From: an uncultured Lactobacillus sp.
GTDB taxonomy: Bacteria; Bacillota; Bacilli; Lactobacillales; Lactobacillaceae
Direction of reading: 5' to 3'
Assembly (NCBI GenBank): GCA_937874695.1
Contig: CALNAJ010000018.1
Span: forward strand, 129,559-193,558
Length of the DNA: 64,000 nucleotides
Shown: positions 17,054 to 25,325 of the stretch, piece after piece
Position numbering within the stretch: position 1 is the first letter of the stretch
How the letters are laid out: every line of letters starts with the position of its first letter
The notes under the pieces: model-generated
What the model was told of the DNA's origin: nothing
What the model saw: the letters and a program-made list of their open reading frames with translations, nothing else
The model's database searches: none
Position numbers and translations under genes: made by a program

Positions 17054-17407
17054 ATGGAAAACGTTAATTTCACTCCCAAGGAAATTTTGCAAAAGCAATT
17101 TCGACAAAAGATGCGTGGTTACGATCCAGATGATGTTGATAGTTTCTTAGACAACGTCATTAAGGACTATGACACCTTTGTTAAGGAGAATCAGCGGCTT
17201 CAAGAAGAAAACGAACGGTTGTTGGCGAAAGTTGACGAACTCACGAAGCAAGTGCAAGTGGGCGGCAGTCAACGGCAAGCTTCGACAACCAGCCAACCCA
17301 CTTCAAGTGCCACTAACATGGATATCTTGAAGCGGCTCTCCAATTTGGAACGGCACGTTTTCGGTTCACAATTAGATAATGATCCAAACGAGTCACATCG
17401 TTTGTAG
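17054..17407 (+). CDS. gpsB: Cell division protein GpsB
   Basis: A DivIVA-like adaptor that binds the cytoplasmic tails of penicillin-binding proteins and coordinates wall synthesis at septum and side wall. The 117-residue protein has the N-terminal membrane-targeting domain (FTPKEILQKQFRQKMRGY, DPDDVDSFLDNVIKDY), a coiled coil to about residue 75, a polar linker, and a C-terminal short helical domain (NMDILKRLSNLERHVFG). The partner PBP1A gene lies just across the divergent junction. Confidence 0.95.
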   Translation: MENVNFTPKEILQKQFRQKMRGYDPDDVDSFLDNVIKDYDTFVKENQRLQEENERLLAKVDELTKQVQVGGSQRQASTTSQPTSSATNMDILKRLSNLERHVFGSQLDNDPNESHRL

Positions 17408-17420
17408 AATTATAAAGACT

Positions 17421-17815
17421 GGTGTAAATCCTGAGTAATCGCGGTCGGCTTTTGTCGGCTGAGGAAAGTCCATGCTCGCACAGACTGAGATGTCTGTAGT
17501 GTTCGTGCTCGGTGAAAAAATAAGCCGGGGAACGTTAGCAATAACGTTACGGCGGGAAAACACGGCTACGGCTTCGGCTATGCCCTAGTATCCCTGAAAA
17601 GTGCCACAGTGACGATACGTCTAAGGAAACTTAGGCGGTGGAACGCGGTAAACCCCTCGAGCGGGCAACCCAAACTTTTGGTAGGGGCGCTTCACATATG
17701 GAAATGAACGAAATGTGGGGGGAGAGGAAACTCTCGAGATAGATGATTACTGCCAGTCAGCCGTTTGCCTGAAACGGTTGGGTGGTACAAAACATGGCTT
17801 ACAGGGATTTACACC
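17421..17815 (+). ncRNA. rnpB: RNase P RNA, type B
   Basis: Catalytic RNA of RNase P, which trims tRNA 5' ends. The universally conserved core is visible: GAGGAAAGTCCATGCTCGCA, the GTAGTGTTCGTGC stretch, AGTGCCACAGTGACG, GTGGAACGCGGTAAACCCC and a terminal AAAACATGGCTTACAG. The 5' GGTGTAAATCCTG and 3' CAGGGATTTACACC pair to form helix P1, which sets the ends. Its place after gpsB is conserved in Firmicutes. Confidence 0.97.
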
Positions 17816-17825
17816 ATGTCAGGTT

Positions 17826-17854
17826 GGGTGGGAGCTTGCTCCCGCCCTTTTTTT
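17826..17854 (+). terminator. rnpB terminator
   Basis: A GC-rich stem (GGGTGGGAGC with GCTCCCGCCC) is followed by seven Ts, a classical intrinsic terminator. Confidence 0.92.
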
Positions 17855-18033
17855 AGACATTAAAACGGGGTAACCCCCACTGATTGGTGGTAAAATCTAA
17901 GTGTATGGGATCTTATCGCAGAATCAATATTGAGGCTAAGAATTGAAAAGGGGTTGGCACTAAAGAGACATTTAGTTGCCGCTGCTCAGCCTTTAACTGT
18001 TTTATTTAAACAACTGTAAACAAGGAGGATTTT

Positions 18034-19179
18034 ATGAAGAAATTTCATTTATATGCCGCAACTGCCAGCGGTATCGAAGCCCTAGCTGGTCGTGAATTGC
18101 GCGATCTGGGCTACGAAACGCAGGTTGAAAATGGCCGCGTGCGGTTCGATGGCACGATTGAGGACATCTTACGGGCCAACCTTTGGCTACGGACGGCCGA
18201 CCGAATCCGGATCATCGTGGCCGAATTCGATGCCGTGACCTTTGACGAGCTGTTTGAAGCCACGAAGGCCGTTGCCTGGGATGAATTGTTGCCGATGGAC
18301 GCCGCTTTCCCAGTTGAAGGCCGCTCAAAGAAGTCACAGTTACATAGTGTGCCGGACGCGCAGGCTATTGTGAAGAAGGCGGTCGCTACCAAGTTGGCCG
18401 CTGTCTATCACCGGCGGACACGGATGCCTGAAACCGGGGCCAACTATCCGTTGGAAGTCATGATCGACAAGGATCACGTTATGCTGACGCTAGACACGAC
18501 CGGGCCAAGTCTCTTTAAGCGGGGCTACCGGGTCGGTAAGGGTGGCGCGCCAATTAAGGAAAACATGGCCGCAGCATTGATTGCCTTGACCAGCTGGCAC
18601 AAGGACATGCCATTCTGGGATCCCGTGTGTGGGTCCGGGACGATTCCTATCGAAGCCGCTTTGATTGGGCGGAACCTGGCGCCTGGATTTAACCGTGACT
18701 TCACCTGCGAACACTGGGACTGGGTACCACAAGAACTCAGCGACAAGGTTCGTGACGAGGCCGATGCCAAGGCCGACTACGACACACCCCTGCAGATTTT
18801 CGGGAGTGATATCGACGAAAACATGGTCGCCATTGCGAAGAAGAACGCCGAAGAAGCTGGGCTGTCACAAGACATTACGTTCACACAACTGGCTGTTCAG
18901 GATTTCAAGACGGACTTGGAGCACGGAGTCATCGTGGCCAACCCACCTTATGGGGAACGGCTCAGCGACCAGGCCAGCGTGCGGGAACTCTACACCCAGA
19001 TGGGGAAGGTCTTCAAGCCTTACACTGACTGGTCCAAGTACATCTTAACGGCTGACCTGGAGTTCGAACACTTCTATGGTCAAAAGGCGACCAAGACGCG
19101 GAAACTTTATAACGGGGCATTGCGGACAGATTACTTCCAATTCTGGGGTAAGCGCAAGCCACGGCAACACAAGGAGTAG
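18034..19179 (+). CDS. rlmL: THUMP-domain 23S rRNA (guanine-N2) methyltransferase, RlmL/YpsC type
   Basis: A SAM-dependent rRNA methyltransferase of 381 residues. It has an N-terminal THUMP RNA-binding domain (about 45-155), then DPVCGSGTIPIEAALIG (SAM region) and the catalytic VANPPYGERL near residue 308, with an N6/N2-type NPPY motif. The length equals the shorter Firmicute YpsC form without the RlmK part. ATG at 18034 follows AAGGAGGA. The gene continues the ypsA-gpsB-rnpB-ypsC order of Bacillus. The target base is inferred from the E. coli homologue. Confidence 0.9.
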   Translation: MKKFHLYAATASGIEALAGRELRDLGYETQVENGRVRFDGTIEDILRANLWLRTADRIRIIVAEFDAVTFDELFEATKAVAWDELLPMDAAFPVEGRSKKSQLHSVPDAQAIVKKAVATKLAAVYHRRTRMPETGANYPLEVMIDKDHVMLTLDTTGPSLFKRGYRVGKGGAPIKENMAAALIALTSWHKDMPFWDPVCGSGTIPIEAALIGRNLAPGFNRDFTCEHWDWVPQELSDKVRDEADAKADYDTPLQIFGSDIDENMVAIAKKNAEEAGLSQDITFTQLAVQDFKTDLEHGVIVANPPYGERLSDQASVRELYTQMGKVFKPYTDWSKYILTADLEFEHFYGQKATKTRKLYNGALRTDYFQFWGKRKPRQHKE

Positions 19180-19185
19180 ATCGGC

Positions 19186-19566
19186 GTGATCAAGACGGAC
19201 TGTATTTTCTGTCAAAAGACGGATATCGTGCTTGAAAATGAGCTAGCCAAAGCGTTCTGGGATATTCATCCCGTCCGTGAGGGACACCTCTTGATTGTGC
19301 CCAAGCAACACTACACCACGTACTTTGACGTGCCGGCAACGACTAAACAGGCGTTGGATGACCTGTTGATAACGTCGAAAGCTTTTCTAGATGAACGCTA
19401 TCATCCGGCCGGCTATAATATTGGCATCAATGTCAATCCGGCTGCTGGGCAAACTGTGATGCACGCGCATATCCATCTGATTCCGCGGTATCAGGGCGAT
19501 GTCAAGGACCCGCGCGGCGGGATTCGTAAGATGATTCCGCGGGCTGTTAAGGGCTGGTTGAAGTAA
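19186..19566 (+). CDS. HIT family hydrolase
   Basis: A 126-residue histidine-triad protein of the Hint/Fhit superfamily, which hydrolyse nucleotide phosphoesters or phosphoramidates. The triad is clear in HAHIHLIPR near residues 93-101, and the N-terminus has the usual CIFCQK zinc-type cysteines. The start is GTG at 19186, with AAGGAG formed by the end of rlmL 6 nucleotides away, so the two genes are probably cotranscribed. The physiological substrate is not known. Confidence 0.88.
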   Translation: MIKTDCIFCQKTDIVLENELAKAFWDIHPVREGHLLIVPKQHYTTYFDVPATTKQALDDLLITSKAFLDERYHPAGYNIGINVNPAAGQTVMHAHIHLIPRYQGDVKDPRGGIRKMIPRAVKGWLK

Positions 19567-19591
19567 GCTTAACTATTATAAAATAAGAGAG

Positions 19592-19617
19592 GTCATTCAG
19601 CGATGAATGGCTTTTTT
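19592..19617 (+). terminator. Terminator after the HIT gene
   Basis: GTCATTCA pairs with TGAATGGC (one G-U pair) around a GCGA tetraloop, followed by six Ts. Confidence 0.85.
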
Positions 19618-19671
19618 GCTGCAAATAGCCAGAGACAGTTACAGACAATACTAATTTATTTTAAAAGAATA

Positions 19672-19688
19672 TGTTAGGAAAAATAACA
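19672..19688. promoter_or_regulatory. GlnR-type operator, distal box
   Basis: TGTTAGGAAAAATAACA matches the GlnR/TnrA consensus TGTNAN7TNACA at every defined position. It lies upstream of the ammonium transporter gene. Confidence 0.8.
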
Positions 19689-19808
19689 CGTCAGGCCGGT
19701 TTAGCGGGAGAATAAGTAGACCAAAGCCCCATATTATCCCCGTTAGTAAGTCAAAACCGCAAACAATAGGCCAAAGTAAAGTCTGTGGTGGACGTAGACC
19801 ATTTTTAA

Positions 19809-19825
19809 TGTTAGGATTTATGACA
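19809..19825. promoter_or_regulatory. GlnR-type operator, proximal box
   Basis: TGTTAGGATTTATGACA again fits TGTNAN7TNACA exactly, and the dyad extends to TTAATGT/ACATTAA. It is 25 bases before the amt start and exactly 137 bp (about 13 helical turns) from the distal box. Confidence 0.85.
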
Positions 19826-19850
19826 TTAAGAGATAAAGAGGGCGTCGTTG

Positions 19851-21194
19851 ATGAATCTTGCAAACACTGCATTCGTTTTAATCGCTAGTATCTTGGTCTT
19901 ATTCATGACTCCGGGACTGGCCTTCTTCTATGGGGGCTTGGTCTCCGAGAAGAACGTGGTCAACACCATGCTATCGGTCTTTATTATGACCGGTGTCGCA
20001 ATTCTGTTGTGGATCTTCCTGGGCTACAGCCTGGCTTTTTCCGGAAACATCGCTGGAGTCGTGGGTAATCTACACCACGTCTTCATGGCCGGGGTTAACC
20101 TGGCTAGTTTGACGGCGACACACATTCCGGTTGGCGCCTATTCCCTGTTTCAGATGATGTTTGCCATCATTACACCGGCGCTGTTCGTGGGAGCAGTCGT
20201 TGGCCGGATTCGGTTTAAGTTCTTGCTGATCTTCCTGATTGCCTGGTCGATCTTCATTTACTACCCCATGGTTCACTTGGTTTGGAGCCCATTGGGGTGG
20301 CTGGCTAAGCTGGGCGTCCTGGACTTCGCCGGTGGTACCGTCGTTCACATCAACGCGGGGGTCACGGCACTTGTACTCTCGGCTTGGCTGGGACCGCGGC
20401 TGTCAGGTAACCGGGACAATCCCCATTACAACCTGCCTTGGGTGTTGCTGGGAACGGCGATTCTCTGGATCGGGTGGTACGGGTTCAATGCCGGCAGTGC
20501 CTTAGCCGTAAACGGCGTGGCTCTACAAGCAGCCATTACCAGTACGGTCGCAACCGCCATGGCTATGGTGACCTGGATGTTCCTGGACATTTGGACTACG
20601 GGTAAGCCAACCCTGGTCGGTGTCTGTACTGGGACACTCTGCGGGCTGGTTGCGATTACGCCGGCTGCTGGTTACGTCACGATTATGGGCTCAGTCGCAA
20701 TTGGCCTGATTGCAACGATGACTAGTTACGCCTTCATTCGTCTGCTGAAGCCACGGCTGGGCGTGGACGATGCACTAGATGCCTTTGGCTGTCACGGTGT
20801 CAGCGGAATCGTTGGGAGTATCTTGACTGGGGTCTTTGCGACCAAGGCAGTTAATCCGACGATTGCTGAAAATGGTTTAGCCTATGGCGGCGGTTGGCAT
20901 TTGCTGGGGGTACAAATCCTGGCAACGGTCTTCACGATTGCCTTTGTCGCCGCAATGGGCTGCGTGTTGGTCGTCGTTTTACGGCGATTCATGCCAATGC
21001 GAGTCACGGCTGGCGAAGAAGAGCTTGGTCTGGATCAAGGGGAACATGGTGAACGGGCCGACTACGCGGTTGGCCTGAGCGAACGCCTCTCGGAATTTCA
21101 GCCGGATCAGGCGCGGTATGCCTCCGAATTCCGTGGGCAATTGCAACACCTGGAACACCCACTGCCACAATCGAATCACGATGGTGGTAATTAA
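19851..21194 (+). CDS. amt: Ammonium transporter, Amt family
   Basis: Imports ammonium or ammonia across the membrane. The 447-residue protein has about 11 hydrophobic segments, family stretches FFYGGLV, DFAGGTVVHINAG (first pore histidine) and FGCHGVSGIVGSI (second pore histidine). The C-terminal cytoplasmic tail is long and acidic (from about residue 390). No glnK follows, although amt and glnK are usually paired. The start ATG at 19851 is 8 bases after AAAGAGGG. Two perfect GlnR boxes upstream indicate nitrogen control. Confidence 0.95.
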   Translation: MNLANTAFVLIASILVLFMTPGLAFFYGGLVSEKNVVNTMLSVFIMTGVAILLWIFLGYSLAFSGNIAGVVGNLHHVFMAGVNLASLTATHIPVGAYSLFQMMFAIITPALFVGAVVGRIRFKFLLIFLIAWSIFIYYPMVHLVWSPLGWLAKLGVLDFAGGTVVHINAGVTALVLSAWLGPRLSGNRDNPHYNLPWVLLGTAILWIGWYGFNAGSALAVNGVALQAAITSTVATAMAMVTWMFLDIWTTGKPTLVGVCTGTLCGLVAITPAAGYVTIMGSVAIGLIATMTSYAFIRLLKPRLGVDDALDAFGCHGVSGIVGSILTGVFATKAVNPTIAENGLAYGGGWHLLGVQILATVFTIAFVAAMGCVLVVVLRRFMPMRVTAGEEELGLDQGEHGERADYAVGLSERLSEFQPDQARYASEFRGQLQHLEHPLPQSNHDGGN

Positions 21195-21327
21195 GGTTGC
21201 AGAAGGGTGCCAAAGTTAGTGACTTTATTAAGCTTGGTCAAAGTCGTTGTCGTTTGCGTGGAGACCTGCTAAACTATGAATGTGGTTAGGGGCCACAGAA
21301 AAATAACTTAGCTTGGGGGGGAGCAAA

Positions 21328-21516
21328 ATGACAAAAGACGTGGTTGCATTGACAGTCTTGGTCGTGCTAGCAGTAGGTTTCTTGAGCCTGGTGTTGGTGT
21401 TAATGAAGTCACCGCTATGGATCGTCTTTCCACTGGCGTTTGCCGGTTTGGCAGCGGTCTGCTACAGCGTTGATGGGTTAGTTGAAAAATTAAAAAATCG
21501 CGAACGCGAAGCTTAG
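21328..21516 (+). CDS. Small two-helix membrane protein, unknown
   Basis: A 62-residue protein with two hydrophobic segments (VALTVLVVLAVGFLSLVLVL and WIVFPLAFAGLAAVCYSV) and a charged C-terminal tail LKNREREA. A long G-rich ribosome binding site (GGGGGGGAG) precedes ATG at 21328, and a good terminator follows, so it is probably a real gene. I do not recognise the family. Confidence 0.65.
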   Translation: MTKDVVALTVLVVLAVGFLSLVLVLMKSPLWIVFPLAFAGLAAVCYSVDGLVEKLKNREREA

Positions 21517-21526
21517 TTAAAAAATA

Positions 21527-21552
21527 AAAGAGGCCAGTGAGCCTCTTTTTTT
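21527..21552 (+). terminator. Terminator after the small membrane gene
   Basis: AAAGAGGC pairs with GCCTCTTT around CAGTGA, followed by a T run. Confidence 0.88.
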
Positions 21553-21612
21553 CGTCTTTACAGACGTATCGCCGGCTTGCTAAAATGAATAGGGTAAAGG
21601 CGATGACAATAA

Positions 21613-22710
21613 GTGAGAAATGAAGAATTGAATGCAGTGGCCGATGGCGGTGACTACCTGAAAGTTTTTGCCTGCACAGCGGTGATGCTGCAGTCGGTTT
21701 TAGGACTGGCTCTGGGTATATCACAACCGCAAAGCCAATACGGTTTGGGGTGGGCCTATCTGCTGGTGAAGTTCACAGCACCGGCATTTATCTGTGGCAT
21801 CCTGCTGACGACCATGCGAACGACGGCCCACCAGCAACCGACCTATCGAGAGTACCTGAAGCAACAGTGGTCGGCGCTGTTTTTGCCGACAATCTGCTGG
21901 ACGCTGGCCTACCTGCTGATTTTTCCGGGTCTACAGCAACATCGGGCCTATCGCGACAGCTTGAGCTTTGCCTGGCAATTTGTGAATGGTAATGCGGCGC
22001 CCCATCTGTGGTATAACACGATGATGCTACAAATGATTTTCCTCATGCCGCTATTCTGGGCGATTTGGCGGTTGGTCCACAGCTGTGAGGCAGTCTGGTG
22101 GGTGTTGGGGCTGACGACGATTGGCTATCTAGTGTGGGTGACGTGGTACACGCTGCAAATTTATCCCACAACTAAATTTACAAGCTGGTATCTCTTGGAT
22201 CGCGTCTTTCTAGGATTCTTTCCGTACGCAATCTTGGGAATTTTAGCCTGGTACGGGTGGTCAACGGTTCAACGGCAATTGCATCGCTGGTGGTGGCTAT
22301 TGCTGGCGATAGGTGTTGTGGCATTGATTGGCCAGGACCAAGCCTTGCTGAGTTGGCCCTTGCCGGTGAGCTTTAGCCATACCAGCTATTACTTGCCGGC
22401 TACCGTGATTTACATATTAAGTATTATTGGTCTGATTTTGGCGTTGGCCGGTCGGCAGCAGTCGCAACATTCCTGGTGGCTGCTGGTAATCCACCGACTA
22501 GCGGGTTACGCCTACCCCTCGTATTTAGCTAATGTCTTTTGGCTACAACTGTTTTGGCGACTGGGCGGCGCGACACTTACCCGGCAACACGTGATCGTAG
22601 GCGTTGTGAGTTGCTACCTATTAACATGGTGTTGGTCGTTTGGCTTCACGGCACTACTAGATAAAACTTTGAAATGGAGGAAGACGAGATGGCAAGAACG
22701 CAACCGGTAG
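21613..22710 (+). CDS. Acyltransferase-3-like integral membrane protein
   Basis: A 365-residue protein with about ten transmembrane segments and the layout of the acyltransferase 3 family, which modifies surface sugars or lipids. Family-like features are the early DYLKVFACTAVMLQSVLG helix, and LWYNTMMLQMIFLMPLFW (like the family's LWFl stretch). The usual first-helix histidine is not evident, so activity is uncertain. The start is GTG at 21613 with AAAGG somewhat far upstream. It overlaps the next gene by 22 bases. Confidence 0.65.
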   Translation: MRNEELNAVADGGDYLKVFACTAVMLQSVLGLALGISQPQSQYGLGWAYLLVKFTAPAFICGILLTTMRTTAHQQPTYREYLKQQWSALFLPTICWTLAYLLIFPGLQQHRAYRDSLSFAWQFVNGNAAPHLWYNTMMLQMIFLMPLFWAIWRLVHSCEAVWWVLGLTTIGYLVWVTWYTLQIYPTTKFTSWYLLDRVFLGFFPYAILGILAWYGWSTVQRQLHRWWWLLLAIGVVALIGQDQALLSWPLPVSFSHTSYYLPATVIYILSIIGLILALAGRQQSQHSWWLLVIHRLAGYAYPSYLANVFWLQLFWRLGGATLTRQHVIVGVVSCYLLTWCWSFGFTALLDKTLKWRKTRWQERNR

Positions 22711-23159
22711 AATTGGTAACGATGGTGATGGTGACCGATCCACAGACGGGCGATGTCTTAGTGGAAGACAAAGTTAACGTTCCCTGGAAGACCGGTCACA
22801 GTTTCCCGGGCGGTCACGTGGAAGTTGGTGAGAGCTGTGCGGCCGCAGCCATGCGTGAAGTCTTTGAAGAAACTGGACTGTCACTGAAGACAGTCGACTT
22901 TTGTGGGACGTGTGAATGGTTCAGTGCCGACCGCCAACAACGAAAGCTAGGCCTGCTGTATCGTGGCGACCAATTTACTGGTGAAATCAAGGCCAGTGAG
23001 GAGGGTCCCATCTATTGGCTAGCCCCGCAGGAACTGACCGCTGAAAATAGTGCCGAGAGCCTGCTGACGCTGTTGCGGGTCTTCCAGGGTGAAGTACCGG
23101 CCGTCACTAGTGCTGAATGGAACGGCGAGCTCCATGTCGATGCGAGTCAACAGATGTGA
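22689..23159 (+). CDS. NUDIX hydrolase, MutT-like
   Basis: Hydrolyses nucleoside diphosphates linked to another group, possibly oxidised nucleotides. The NUDIX box is complete (GGHVEVGES then AAMREVFEETGL, about residues 38-60). The 156-residue length and the WLAPQEL stretch resemble 8-oxo-dGTP diphosphatases of lactobacilli. The start ATG at 22689 is 8 bases after GGAGG and lies within the end of the preceding acyltransferase-like gene, so the two are coupled. Substrate is inferred only. Confidence 0.85.
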   Translation: MARTQPVELVTMVMVTDPQTGDVLVEDKVNVPWKTGHSFPGGHVEVGESCAAAAMREVFEETGLSLKTVDFCGTCEWFSADRQQRKLGLLYRGDQFTGEIKASEEGPIYWLAPQELTAENSAESLLTLLRVFQGEVPAVTSAEWNGELHVDASQQM

Positions 23160-23222
23160 ATGATTTGAAATAAATCACGTGAGTCGCTACACTGGAGGTA
23201 GAAATAAAAGGAAGCGATAATC

Positions 23223-23567
23223 GTGAAATCCATTAAGGAAACCCAACGCTGGTACGGTTATTTCTTTATCGTACTTAGTGCGGTGGCACTACTGTTGGCG
23301 GCGGTCGCGGAGGTCACTTTGCTTCAACGAGCCCTCTTGTTGACGACCGCGTTAACACTATTGGTCTACGGCCTCACGTATGAAGCACGGATCACCCGTG
23401 ACTGGTGGCGCGCGTTGTTGGCTGTCAGTGTGGTGGTGTTGATCTTGGATGTTGGCGTGACATTTGCCACGACGACGGCATTGGTAACACCTTTGCTAAG
23501 TTTCTTACTGCCATTGGCCTTCCTAGCGATTCTGTTGGGCTATCTGCGGCGTTATATCAGTCGTTAA
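23223..23567 (+). CDS. Small four-helix membrane protein, unknown
   Basis: A 114-residue protein with about four transmembrane segments separated by short loops (GYFFIVLSAVALLLAAVAEV, LLLTTALTLLVYGL, LLAVSVVVLILDVGVTF, LLSFLLPLAFLAILLGYL). The start is GTG at 23223 after AAAGGAAG. It ends at a strong bidirectional terminator. I do not recognise the family. Confidence 0.6.
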   Translation: MKSIKETQRWYGYFFIVLSAVALLLAAVAEVTLLQRALLLTTALTLLVYGLTYEARITRDWWRALLAVSVVVLILDVGVTFATTTALVTPLLSFLLPLAFLAILLGYLRRYISR

Positions 23568-23604
23568 AAAAATCTCGTCCCCATTTCGGGTGACGAGATT
23601 TTTT
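23566..23604. terminator. Bidirectional terminator
   Basis: A perfect stem (AAAAAATCTCGTC with GACGAGATTTTTT) lies between convergent genes. Confidence 0.92.
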
Positions 23605-23616
23605 GTATACCGATGT

Positions 23617-24282
23617 TTAGGCAAACAACGTAACTAAAATATCCCAAGTCATGTGCACAATGATTCCGGGCCATAGAGAACGACTCTTGGCGTATAACCA
23701 ACCGAAGAGGGCGCCGAGAGCGGTGACTGTGATCAGGTTACTCACCCAGGTCATCGGACTCATCGCTGGTACCGTGGTCAGGTATCGCGGAATATGGAGA
23801 CTGGCAAAGGCCAGCGCCTGAATCAAGTTGGCTTGGGTTAAGCTGAACTTCTTTAGGAGGACGTTGAAGAAGTAACCTCGAAAAAGGAGTTCTTCAGCCA
23901 CACCGACAACTAGGAAATACCGGCCCCAGTATTCTGGCGTGAAGCTGGGACTGATGCGGAGACCGTGATGAACGACCCAGAATTCAACCAGAAGATAGAC
24001 TACGATGACTGCCCAAATGACGTAGCCGGCGGTAAAGTGCCAGTTGGGACGCCACTGTTCTCGGCGACCGATGGCTAATTCTTCGGGATGCGCCCGGTGA
24101 AGGAGCCAGGCAGCAGCGCCAACCCAGACAATGAGTTTGATCGCATCGAGAGCTAGTTCTTCCGGCCAGCCATTCAGATGATGTTCGATGGGAGAATTTA
24201 AGCCAACTTGGACAATTAACCAAATCAGCCAAAAGCCAATGACTTGAAAGGTGAAACGACGGGTGGAAATGGAACGTGACAT
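23617..24282 (-). CDS. CPBP family intramembrane metalloprotease
   Basis: A 221-residue membrane protein of the CPBP (Abi/CAAX-protease-like) family, often linked to bacteriocin immunity or membrane protein processing. All three motifs are seen: EELLFRG (EExxxR), FASLHIPRY (FxxxH) and HMTWD (HxxxD). The start ATG at 24282 is chosen over GTG at 24291, because an AAGAG site lies at better spacing. It is divergent from a TetR gene and shares its palindromic promoter region, which suggests control by that regulator. Confidence 0.85.
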   Translation of the reverse strand: MSRSISTRRFTFQVIGFWLIWLIVQVGLNSPIEHHLNGWPEELALDAIKLIVWVGAAAWLLHRAHPEELAIGRREQWRPNWHFTAGYVIWAVIVVYLLVEFWVVHHGLRISPSFTPEYWGRYFLVVGVAEELLFRGYFFNVLLKKFSLTQANLIQALAFASLHIPRYLTTVPAMSPMTWVSNLITVTALGALFGWLYAKSRSLWPGIIVHMTWDILVTLFA

Positions 24283-24381
24283 AGACGGCACTCTTTTCTA
24301 AAATTAGGTTTGTTTTTATTATAAGACTTTTGGTGACGGAAGGGTGTAAAGCTTCTGTAAGGATTAACAAATTGAATGCCA

Positions 24382-24420
24382 TGTTATCACTGTTTACATT
24401 TAATGTAATCAGTGATAACA
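24382..24420. promoter_or_regulatory. 39-bp near-palindrome with mirror-image promoters (TetR operator candidate)
   Basis: Arms TGTTATCACTG and CAGTGATAACA enclose TTACATTTAATGTAA; only three central or linker positions break the symmetry. On the plus strand TTTACA-N17-TAACAT (24393-24421) is a promoter for the TetR gene. The minus strand carries ATTACA-N17-TAACAT for the CPBP gene. A further GCGATAACA copy lies at about 24433. Confidence 0.8.
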
Positions 24421-24468
24421 TAAGATGCAAATAGCGATAACATCGGCTTTTAAGGAGTGTGAGCAATC

Positions 24469-24993
24469 ATGGCAAAACAACCATATCATCGTCAGAATTT
24501 AGCAGCGGCCATTGCACAGCAGGCTCGAATTCAATTGGAAAATGAGGGTGCTGGCCAGCTTTCTTTACGTCAGATCGCTCGATTTTTAGCAGTGACGCCG
24601 GCTGCCGTTTATCGGCATTTTCCAGATAAGGCCAGCCTTTTGGCACAGCTCCGCACGGATATCGTGGCGGAAATCACGGCCGCCTTACGGGAGGGCGTCT
24701 TGGATTCAGCCAACGCAACGGCCATGCTTCAGCGGATGGTGGCGAACCTTCTCGACTATGCGCGTGAGCATCCCAATGCCGTGGCTTTCAGCCTGACTGG
24801 ACCGTTACCCGTGCCACAGAGCCTGCAGACGGTGGTGACCTTACTGGCGGCTCAGCAACAGATCGTGACGCCGGTTGAACAGGTCACACCGGCCATTTGG
24901 ACGTTTCTATTGGGCACTTTACTGCGGGTACCGTATACGGAGATTGATGAAGCGTGGGTGACGGCGCAGTTGTTGGCGTTGCTTGGGAAATGA
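24469..24993 (+). CDS. TetR family regulator
   Basis: A 174-residue repressor with an N-terminal helix-turn-helix (LSLRQIARFLAVTPAAVYRHFPDKASLL, about 27-54), typical of TetR proteins. The C-terminal domain (AMLQRMVANLLDYAREHPNAVAF onward) resembles the TetR_C_33/WHG type. It starts at ATG 24469 after AAGGAG. It is divergent from the CPBP protease gene, and the symmetrical palindrome between them would let one dimer pair repress both. The ligand is unknown. Confidence 0.88.
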   Translation: MAKQPYHRQNLAAAIAQQARIQLENEGAGQLSLRQIARFLAVTPAAVYRHFPDKASLLAQLRTDIVAEITAALREGVLDSANATAMLQRMVANLLDYAREHPNAVAFSLTGPLPVPQSLQTVVTLLAAQQQIVTPVEQVTPAIWTFLLGTLLRVPYTEIDEAWVTAQLLALLGK

Positions 24994-25057
24994 ATATTAA
25001 TGGAAAAAGTAACTTTTAAAGCTCAGTAATTTAATGCGCATTTCATCCGCATATGTA

Positions 25058-25086
25058 TGGACAAAATGCGTATAGCTTGTTATAGT
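25058..25086 (+). promoter_or_regulatory. hicAB promoter with flanking inverted repeat
   Basis: TGGACA-N17-TATAGT is a good sigma-A promoter (five of six in each box). An inverted repeat CGCATTT (25037-25043) and AAATGCG (25064-25070) spans the -35 region and is a plausible antitoxin operator. Confidence 0.65.
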
Positions 25087-25111
25087 TCTTGTTAGAAAGG
25101 GGGCGAGCGAT

Positions 25112-25303
25112 ATGCCAATCCGGCCAGCTAAATTGGAAAAGGAAATTCTTAATGCGGGATTTGTACGTGTCCCGAGTCGTGGAAAGGGCGGGCATCGACG
25201 ATATCGGCATCCCGATGGACGAACTACAGAAATTCCTTTTCATGCTGGTGAACTCAAGAAGGGTACTGAAAATAAAATACGGAAGGATGCGGGGCTCAAG
25301 TAG
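25112..25303 (+). CDS. hicA: HicA toxin, mRNA interferase
   Basis: A 63-residue double-stranded-RNA-binding-fold toxin that cleaves mRNA when not bound by HicB. The family core is visible: AGFVRVPSRGKGGHRRYRHP, with the catalytic histidine in GGHRRY, and HAGELKKGTENKIRKDAGL at the end. ATG at 25112 follows AAAGGGGG. Gene order toxin-antitoxin is normal for HicAB. Lower GC than neighbours fits acquisition by transfer. Confidence 0.92.
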   Translation: MPIRPAKLEKEILNAGFVRVPSRGKGGHRRYRHPDGRTTEIPFHAGELKKGTENKIRKDAGLK

Positions 25304-25325
25304 CCTTGCTGGCATATCAAAATTC

